Assembly (NCBI GenBank): GCA_964343605.1
Contig: CAYFKJ010000005.1
Span: 434,001-498,000, forward strand
DNA from: CAYFKJ01 sp964343605
Lineage (GTDB): Bacteria > Pseudomonadota > Alphaproteobacteria > UBA2966
Direction of reading: 5' to 3'
Length of the DNA: 64,000 nt
Position numbers and translations under genes: made by a program. Shown piece after piece: positions 58,942-64,000 of the stretch (position 1 is its first letter; the number at the start of each line of letters is the position of its first letter). Under the pieces are notes generated by a model. It made no database searches, was not told where the DNA came from, and worked only from the letters and a program-made list of their open reading frames with translations.

Positions 58942-61900
58942 TCAACCGACGCCGGCGGCGGCCAGCAGTGAGGCGTTGCCGCCGGCGGCTGTGGTATCGA
59001 CACAGAGATGGCGTTCCACCGAGAGCGTGCCCGGAGACGGTACCTCGGACATGAGAGGCAGGATCGGGCCGTTGCGACCGGCCAGGGCCAAACGATAGGG
59101 GCCGATGTCGGCCGGCGGCGCCCAGTATAGAACGGCGTGGAAGCCCTCGGCCCCGCGCAGCGCGTCCGGGGTGGGCCGTCCGTCCAACAACGCAACCGAG
59201 TTTTCGGGCGCCTCGAATTCTGGCAGGACCGCCGGGAGGTTGGGCGCAGCCAGGACAACCCGGTTGCCTTCCGCCAAGGCCATCCTGGCCTGTTCGATCG
59301 CCGCTTCGGCGGTCGGCCCAAGACAGAGCACGGCGCCCCTCGGATAAAGCGTGAGACGGTTCGATTCGCCTGTCGGGCCGGGCAGGGGAATTGTTGAACC
59401 GGGTTCTTCCCCGGAATGCGGTGCAGTGGAGAGCCCTGCGAGGGTGGTTTGGAGTTCCGCGAGGCCGATTTCCCGGGCCGGGGGCGCCGCTACCTCAGGG
59501 GCCGGCTTCTTCGTGAAGCGGGCAACGTAGTGCGGACCGCCGGCCTTCGGGCCTGTTCCCGACAGACCTTCACCGCCGAACGGCTGAGAGCCCACGACGG
59601 CGCCGATCTGGTTGCGGTTGACATAGATGTTGCCGGCGCGGACGCGCTCGACGACCTGCTGGACCCTGGAATCGACGCGGGTATGCAGCCCGAAGGTGAG
59701 CCCGTAGCCCTTGGCGTTGATTTGATCCACGACAGCGGTGATATCGGCGGCGTCGTAGCTGGCGACGTGCAGAACCGGTCCGAATATCTCACGTTCAAGA
59801 TCCTCGATGCCTTTGACGCGTATGACGCAAGGGGACGCGAAATGGCCGTCATCGGGGACCTCGAGAATTTTCAGCAGGCGATTGTCGCGCTTTGCCGCCC
59901 TGACGTGCTTGTCGATCATGCTCTTGGCTTCGCCGTCGATGACCGGTCCGATATCCGTCGTAACATTCCAGGGATCGCCGATTTGGAGTTCGTCCATGGC
60001 GCCGAAAAGCATTTCAAGCGTGCGCTCGGCGATTTCGCTTTGCAGATAGAGCATGCGTAAGGCCGAACAGCGTTGGCCGGCGCTTTGGAAGGCGGAAGCG
60101 AGAACGTCCCGGACGACCTGTTCCGGCAGGGCGGTCGAATCGACGATCATGGCGTTGAGGCCGCCGGTTTCCGCAATCAGCGGCGCTGCCGGCGCGCCTT
60201 TCGCCATGGCCCGGTTGATATGCCGCGCGGTCTCCGTCGAACCGGTGAAGCAAATGCCGGCCAGGCGCGGATCGGCGGATATGGCGCCGCCGACGCCCGG
60301 CCCGTCCCCCGGCAAGAGGTGCAGGGCGTTGCGCGGGATGCCCGCCTCGTGCATCAGGACGACCGCCCGGGCCGCCGTCAGCGGCGTTTGTTCGGCGGGC
60401 TTGGCAATCACGGCGTTGCCCGCCCCCAGGGCGGCGGCGATCTGTCCGGTGAATATGGCCAGCGGGAAATTCCAGGGCGAGATACAAGCCATGATGCCGC
60501 GCGGCGGCAAGCCCGGCTCGAGACGTTCCGACTCGCCTGCGTAGTAGCGCAGGAAATCGACGGCTTCGCGGACCTCGGCAATCGCATCGGGCAATGTCTT
60601 GCCGGCTTCACGGGCGCAGAGCGCAAACAATTCGGGCGCGTGGGCTTCGTAGTGATCGGCGACGGTGCGTAAGCTTTCGGCCCGCTCCGCCGCCACCCGG
60701 CCCGACCACTCGGCGTACCCGGTTTCGGCTTCGGCGAATGCGGTTGCGACGTCCGTTGGGCTCGCCGGGCGGACGGTTCCCACGATATCGTCCGGGCCGG
60801 CGGGGTTTCGGATTTCGATTTGGCCATGCTTAGCGTCAGATGCGCCATCGCCCGTCGGTGCAGCCTGCCAGCGGTGATGCCTGAAGGCCGATCGTTGGGC
60901 GTCCAGGGCGGCCAACGTGGCGGCGTCCGTATGGTCCCAACCCCGGGCGTTCCGCCGCTCGGCACCGAACAGGGCGGCGGCCGGAGAGACGGCGGGGTTG
61001 GCGTAGTCTCCGGCCGTATCCTCGAGTTGCCCGAGCGGGTCGGACGCCACGGCGTCCGGCGGCACGTCCTGGTCGACGACCCGGTTGACGAAGGAACTGT
61101 TGGCGCCGTTCTCCAATAAGCGGCGCACCAGGTAGGCCAGCAGATCGCGGTGGCGCCCCACCGGCGCGTAGATGCGGCAGGCCCTCCCCGTTTCCTTGAG
61201 GATGGCGCGATGTAACGCCTCCCCCATGCCGTGAAGCCGCTGGAACTCGAATGCCGTCTCGCGGTCCGCCATGTGAAGGATGGCGGCGGCGCTGTGGGCG
61301 TTGTGCGTGGCGAACTGCGGATAGATCCGGTCCGTCATGCCCAGCAGGGTTCGGGCGCAGGCGAGAAAGGAGACATCGGTGGCGGATTTCCGCGTGAAGA
61401 CGGGAAAGCCGTCCAGTCCCATGACCTGGGCGCGCTTGATTTCGCTATCCCAGTACGCGCCCTTGACCAGCCGCACCATGATTTTGCGGTCGTGCCGGAC
61501 GGCCAGGGCATGGAGCCAGTCCAGCAGGAGGCGCGCGCGCGGACAATAGGCCTGGACCACGACGCCGAAGCCGTCCCATCCCGCCAGCGCCGGGTCGGCG
61601 AGCGCGCTTTCGATGACGTCGAGGGAGGGGTCGAGGCGATCGGCTTCCTCGGCGTCGATGTTGAAGCCGATGTTGGCCGACTTGGCCAGCGAGGCGAGGG
61701 CCAGGACGCGCGGCGTCAATTCGGTTTCGATGCGGTTGCGCTGGGTCGCCTCAAAGCGGGGATGGAGAGCGGATAGTTTGACCGAAATGCCCGGATTCTC
61801 CCGCAGGTCCTCGGACGGGGCCACCTTGGCAAGGGCGGTGATGGCTGTGGAGTAGGCCAGATGGTAGCGCCGCGCATCCGCCTCGGTGCAGGCTGCCTCC

Positions 61901-62511
61901 CCCAGCATGTCGTAGGAATAGGTATAGCCCTTCGCCTCCATGCCGCTGGCGCGATCGATGGCGTCCTCGATTGAGGTGCCGAGCACGAATTGACGACCCA
62001 GCTCGCGCATCGCCTGCGATGCCGCGGTTCGAATGACGGGCTCGCCGAGCCGCTTCAAGGCACCGCGCAACACGATCGCCAGTGTGTCGCCGTGCACGTC
62101 GAGCACCTTCCCGGTCAGCATCAGGCCCCAGGTCGAGGCGTTGACGAGGGAAGAGCTCGAATGTCCCAGGTGCCGGCCCCAGTTCGACGGCGCGATCTTG
62201 TCCTCGATCAGTTGGTCGACGGTCAGGGTGTCAGGCACGCGCAGGAGAGCCTCGGCCAGGCACATCAGGGCGATGCCTTCCCGTGTGGACAAGCCGTACT
62301 CGGCGAGGAACACCTCCATCAATCCGGGATTGCCGGCAGTGCGGATGGAGCGCACCAGGCGGGCCGTATCCTGATCGATTTCGGCGCGCTCGGCGGGTGA
62401 CAGGCCCACTCGGCGCATCAATTCGGGAATGACCTCGGCTTCGTCGGCCAGGTAGTTGGAGCGCACAAGTTCGCGCAGATCCGTCAAATCATTTGTCGCT
62501 GGTGACATCAT
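58942..62511 (-). CDS. putA: Bifunctional proline dehydrogenase / pyrroline-5-carboxylate dehydrogenase, type B
   Basis: An 1189-residue enzyme oxidising proline to glutamate in two steps with substrate channelling. FAD/proline dehydrogenase part (about 90-480: GISVKLSALHPRFE, IMVRLVKGAYWDSEIKRAQ), aldehyde dehydrogenase part (about 560-1050: ISPWNFPLAIFTGQI, ETGGLNAMIVD, catalytic C815 in QSAGQRCSALRM), and a C-terminal domain beyond 1070 as in longer type B PutA proteins. No N-terminal ribbon-helix-helix DNA-binding domain is present, so regulation must be external. ATG 62511 starts MMSPATNDLTD; a longer open frame upstream is not PutA-like. Divergent from an Lrp-type regulator. Confidence 0.95.
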   Translation of the reverse strand: MMSPATNDLTDLRELVRSNYLADEAEVIPELMRRVGLSPAERAEIDQDTARLVRSIRTAGNPGLMEVFLAEYGLSTREGIALMCLAEALLRVPDTLTVDQLIEDKIAPSNWGRHLGHSSSSLVNASTWGLMLTGKVLDVHGDTLAIVLRGALKRLGEPVIRTAASQAMRELGRQFVLGTSIEDAIDRASGMEAKGYTYSYDMLGEAACTEADARRYHLAYSTAITALAKVAPSEDLRENPGISVKLSALHPRFEATQRNRIETELTPRVLALASLAKSANIGFNIDAEEADRLDPSLDVIESALADPALAGWDGFGVVVQAYCPRARLLLDWLHALAVRHDRKIMVRLVKGAYWDSEIKRAQVMGLDGFPVFTRKSATDVSFLACARTLLGMTDRIYPQFATHNAHSAAAILHMADRETAFEFQRLHGMGEALHRAILKETGRACRIYAPVGRHRDLLAYLVRRLLENGANSSFVNRVVDQDVPPDAVASDPLGQLEDTAGDYANPAVSPAAALFGAERRNARGWDHTDAATLAALDAQRSAFRHHRWQAAPTGDGASDAKHGQIEIRNPAGPDDIVGTVRPASPTDVATAFAEAETGYAEWSGRVAAERAESLRTVADHYEAHAPELFALCAREAGKTLPDAIAEVREAVDFLRYYAGESERLEPGLPPRGIMACISPWNFPLAIFTGQIAAALGAGNAVIAKPAEQTPLTAARAVVLMHEAGIPRNALHLLPGDGPGVGGAISADPRLAGICFTGSTETARHINRAMAKGAPAAPLIAETGGLNAMIVDSTALPEQVVRDVLASAFQSAGQRCSALRMLYLQSEIAERTLEMLFGAMDELQIGDPWNVTTDIGPVIDGEAKSMIDKHVRAAKRDNRLLKILEVPDDGHFASPCVIRVKGIEDLEREIFGPVLHVASYDAADITAVVDQINAKGYGLTFGLHTRVDSRVQQVVERVRAGNIYVNRNQIGAVVGSQPFGGEGLSGTGPKAGGPHYVARFTKKPAPEVAAPPAREIGLAELQTTLAGLSTAPHSGEEPGSTIPLPGPTGESNRLTLYPRGAVLCLGPTAEAAIEQARMALAEGNRVVLAAPNLPAVLPEFEAPENSVALLDGRPTPDALRGAEGFHAVLYWAPPADIGPYRLALAGRNGPILPLMSEVPSPGTLSVERHLCVDTTAAGGNASLLAAAGVG

Positions 62512-62569
62512 GCTCTCGCCGTCGAGGGGCCCGTTCAGCCCGTTTTGTGCGCCAATATTGTGGCCGATC

Positions 62570-62585
62570 TTCAATAGTGATTGAA
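62570..62585. promoter_or_regulatory. Inverted repeat in putA-putR intergenic region
   Basis: TTCAAT (62570-62575), AGTG, ATTGAA (62580-62585), a perfect 6-base-pair palindrome in the 146-base divergent gap. It could be an operator for the Lrp-type protein; a TATAAT box (62632-62637) lies toward the regulator start. Confidence 0.45.
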
Positions 62586-62657
62586 ACTGAATGTCTTGAA
62601 AAGCGTAGCAATAATCACTAAAAATAGGCGATATAATCTTGCAAAACGACCAATAGA

Positions 62658-63116
62658 ATGACCGATCATAGTGATTTAGACCGCATTGACTTCCGCATGC
62701 TGGTCGAATTGTCCAACCGGGGCCGCATGACCGTGACGGAGCTGGCGGAACGTGTCGGGCTGTCCAAGACACCCTGCCAGGCCCGCATGAAACGCCTGGA
62801 GCAGGAAGGATACATCCGCGGATACCGCGCCGTCATCGACCAAAAGCGCCTCGGCATGACCCACGTGGCGTTTGTCGAGGTCAAATTGTCCGATACCACC
62901 GCCCCGGCCCTGGAGGCTTTCAACCAGGCCGTCCTCGGCATCGTCGACATCGAACAATGCCACATGATCGCCGGCGGTTTCGATTACCTGCTGAAAGTGC
63001 GGACACGCGGCATGGAGGCCTACCGCCGCCTGCTGGGCGAAGAGATTTCCAGGTTGCCCCACGTGGCCCAGACCAGCACGTATATGTCGATGGAGGAAGT
63101 GAAGGATCTGGCCTGA
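62658..63116 (+). CDS. putR: Lrp/AsnC-family proline regulator
   Basis: A 152-residue regulator. Winged helix at 1-60 (LDRIDFRMLVELSNRGRMTVTELAERVGLSKTPCQARMKRLEQEGYIRGYRAV), then the AsnC ligand domain with the loop HMIAGGFDYLLKV. PutR-type Lrp proteins in alphaproteobacteria activate divergent putA in response to proline. Gene order and orientation fit exactly; the symbol is by context. Confidence 0.9.
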   Translation: MTDHSDLDRIDFRMLVELSNRGRMTVTELAERVGLSKTPCQARMKRLEQEGYIRGYRAVIDQKRLGMTHVAFVEVKLSDTTAPALEAFNQAVLGIVDIEQCHMIAGGFDYLLKVRTRGMEAYRRLLGEEISRLPHVAQTSTYMSMEEVKDLA

Positions 63117-63178
63117 AGAGGGTTGGGCCCAAATCAACAATACTCCGCAGTCTCCCGCGGGGTTCGATCCGACCTGAA

Positions 63179-63255
63179 TGGTCGGGGAGAGAGGATTTGA
63201 ACCTCCGGCCCCTACGTCCCGAACGTAGTGCTCTACCAGGCTGAGCTACTCCCCG
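63179..63255 (-). tRNA. tRNA-Pro (CGG anticodon)
   Basis: On the reverse strand the 77-base gene begins CGGGGAG at 63255 and ends CTCCCCG-A-CCA at 63179, with CCA encoded. The anticodon stem CTACG/CGTAG encloses the loop TTCGGGA, giving anticodon CGG (reads CCG). D-arm (AGCTC…GAGC) and T-arm (GGAGGTTCAAATCCTC) are complete. The acceptor 5' base is C, unusual among tRNAs but characteristic of bacterial tRNA-Pro. Confidence 0.95.
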
Positions 63256-63493
63256 ATATGGCCGTTTTGACGGCCCGCAACCGGGGCGCCGAAAACAGCG
63301 GAGGACTGTATAGCGGCATCCGGCCCGGCCCGCAAGTGATAGCGCCGGTCCCCGAAAGAAATGTGCCCCGGGCTCCAACCTGCCGGTTCCCGATCGCCGT
63401 CGTGTGGATAGTTTCCCCTGAAAGGTGAAAATCGCGTACAATCATATCCGATCAGAGGCTAATCAGGGGCGCGCCGCCAGGCGTGAGGGTCCA

Positions 63494-64000
63494 ATGATGG
63501 CAGCCGGGTATTCACCAATTTCAAACGACAGGCGTTCCGGGGGCTGGCATCGGCTGCTCGGCGCTTTTCTCGCTGTTTTTTGCGCATTTTCATTCGTGCT
63601 GGCCGGAATCGCCGCGGCCAAGACCAACAAACGCGCCGTTGCCGTCATCATCGGCAACAAGGATTACGAGGACCGCATTCCGGATGTGGAATTCGCCGCG
63701 AACGACGCCAACGCCTTCCGCAAGTTTGTCGTCGACGTCCTGGGCTACGACCCTGAAAACATCATCGACCTGAGGAACGCCACCAAGGCCCAATTGGAGG
63801 CAGCCTTCGGCAATCGCGTGACCCACGAAGGCAAGCTCTGGCGCTATCTCGACCCCAAGGGCCGGTCGGATGTGGTGGTGTTCTATTCGGGCCACGGGGT
63901 GCCCGGCCTCAAGGACAAGCGCGGTTACCTGCTGCCCGTCGATGCCGACCCCAACTCGCCGGAGATCAACGGCTATCCCGTCGATACGCTGTTCGACAAC
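63494..64000 (+). CDS. Caspase-family (peptidase C14) protein, partial at right edge
   Basis: The frame is open from ATG 63494 (also ATG 63497) to the end, 169 codons. Hydrophobic segment about 24-42 (GAFLAVFCAFSFVLAGIAAA) is a signal peptide or anchor. KTNKRAVAVIIGNKDYED, EFAANDANAFRKFV and VVVFYSGHGVPG match the p20 domain of bacterial caspase-like proteins, with the catalytic His in SGHG. The catalytic Cys and any C-terminal domain lie beyond the window, so activity cannot be judged. Confidence 0.88.
   Translation, partial: MMAAGYSPISNDRRSGGWHRLLGAFLAVFCAFSFVLAGIAAAKTNKRAVAVIIGNKDYEDRIPDVEFAANDANAFRKFVVDVLGYDPENIIDLRNATKAQLEAAFGNRVTHEGKLWRYLDPKGRSDVVVFYSGHGVPGLKDKRGYLLPVDADPNSPEINGYPVDTLFDN

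Overview
The window is high-GC bacterial chromosome with compact, mostly GTG/ATG-started genes. Gene content points to a free-living, motile alphaproteobacterium, most likely Rhodospirillales-like: adenylate cyclases fused to TolB/TPR modules, HAMP-less chemoreceptor, many PAS hybrid histidine kinases, type-B PutA with a divergent Lrp regulator, an isoquinoline-oxidoreductase-type molybdoenzyme and a xylose-dehydrogenase-type SDR. The taxonomic call is inference from gene families; there is no rRNA here.

Layout. 1-7.2 kb: envelope and housekeeping genes (SEL1/coiled-coil protein cut by the left edge, glycine-zipper lipoprotein, pdxH, CDF metal exporter, APH-like/P-loop fusion, tandem UspA, SDR). 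7.36-12.0 kb: a minus-strand polyamine-type ABC operon (ATPase, binding protein, two permeases) with an intercistronic hairpin. 12.3-21.6 kb: cyclase, HxlR regulator, SnoaL-like protein, orphan OmpR-type regulator, chemoreceptor, CheY-like receiver and a hybrid kinase. 21.8-29.5 kb: a TetR-controlled aldehyde-oxidase-type iorAB pair with well-placed palindromic operators, an MBL lipoprotein, SRPBCC protein, a membrane cyclase and a cupin. 29.6-39.3 kb: a ribose-type sugar ABC importer, GntR regulator, sugar-acid dehydratase and sugar 1-dehydrogenase, consistent with non-phosphorylative pentose (or related sugar) catabolism. 39.4-41.9 kb: class III aminotransferase and alpha/beta hydrolase.

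42-59 kb is a signalling block: a PilJ-type/PAS/HisKA/REC kinase ending in a complete hemerythrin domain, translationally coupled to a REC-EAL c-di-GMP phosphodiesterase; then an acyl-CoA ligase, a PAP2 membrane phosphatase and three more PAS kinases. Inside this block, 51405-52526 is the most notable gene: a TlpA/ResA-like thioredoxin-fold protein whose reading frame passes through an in-frame TGA exactly at the redox-active position (WASW-U-GC), i.e. a probable selenoprotein that ordinary gene calling splits in two. The same frame has a second stop, TAG, at codon 22, which needs a separate explanation (amber mutation or sequence error).

59-64 kb: putA (type B) divergent from a putR-like Lrp gene, a tRNA-Pro(CGG), and the start of a caspase-family protein cut by the right edge.
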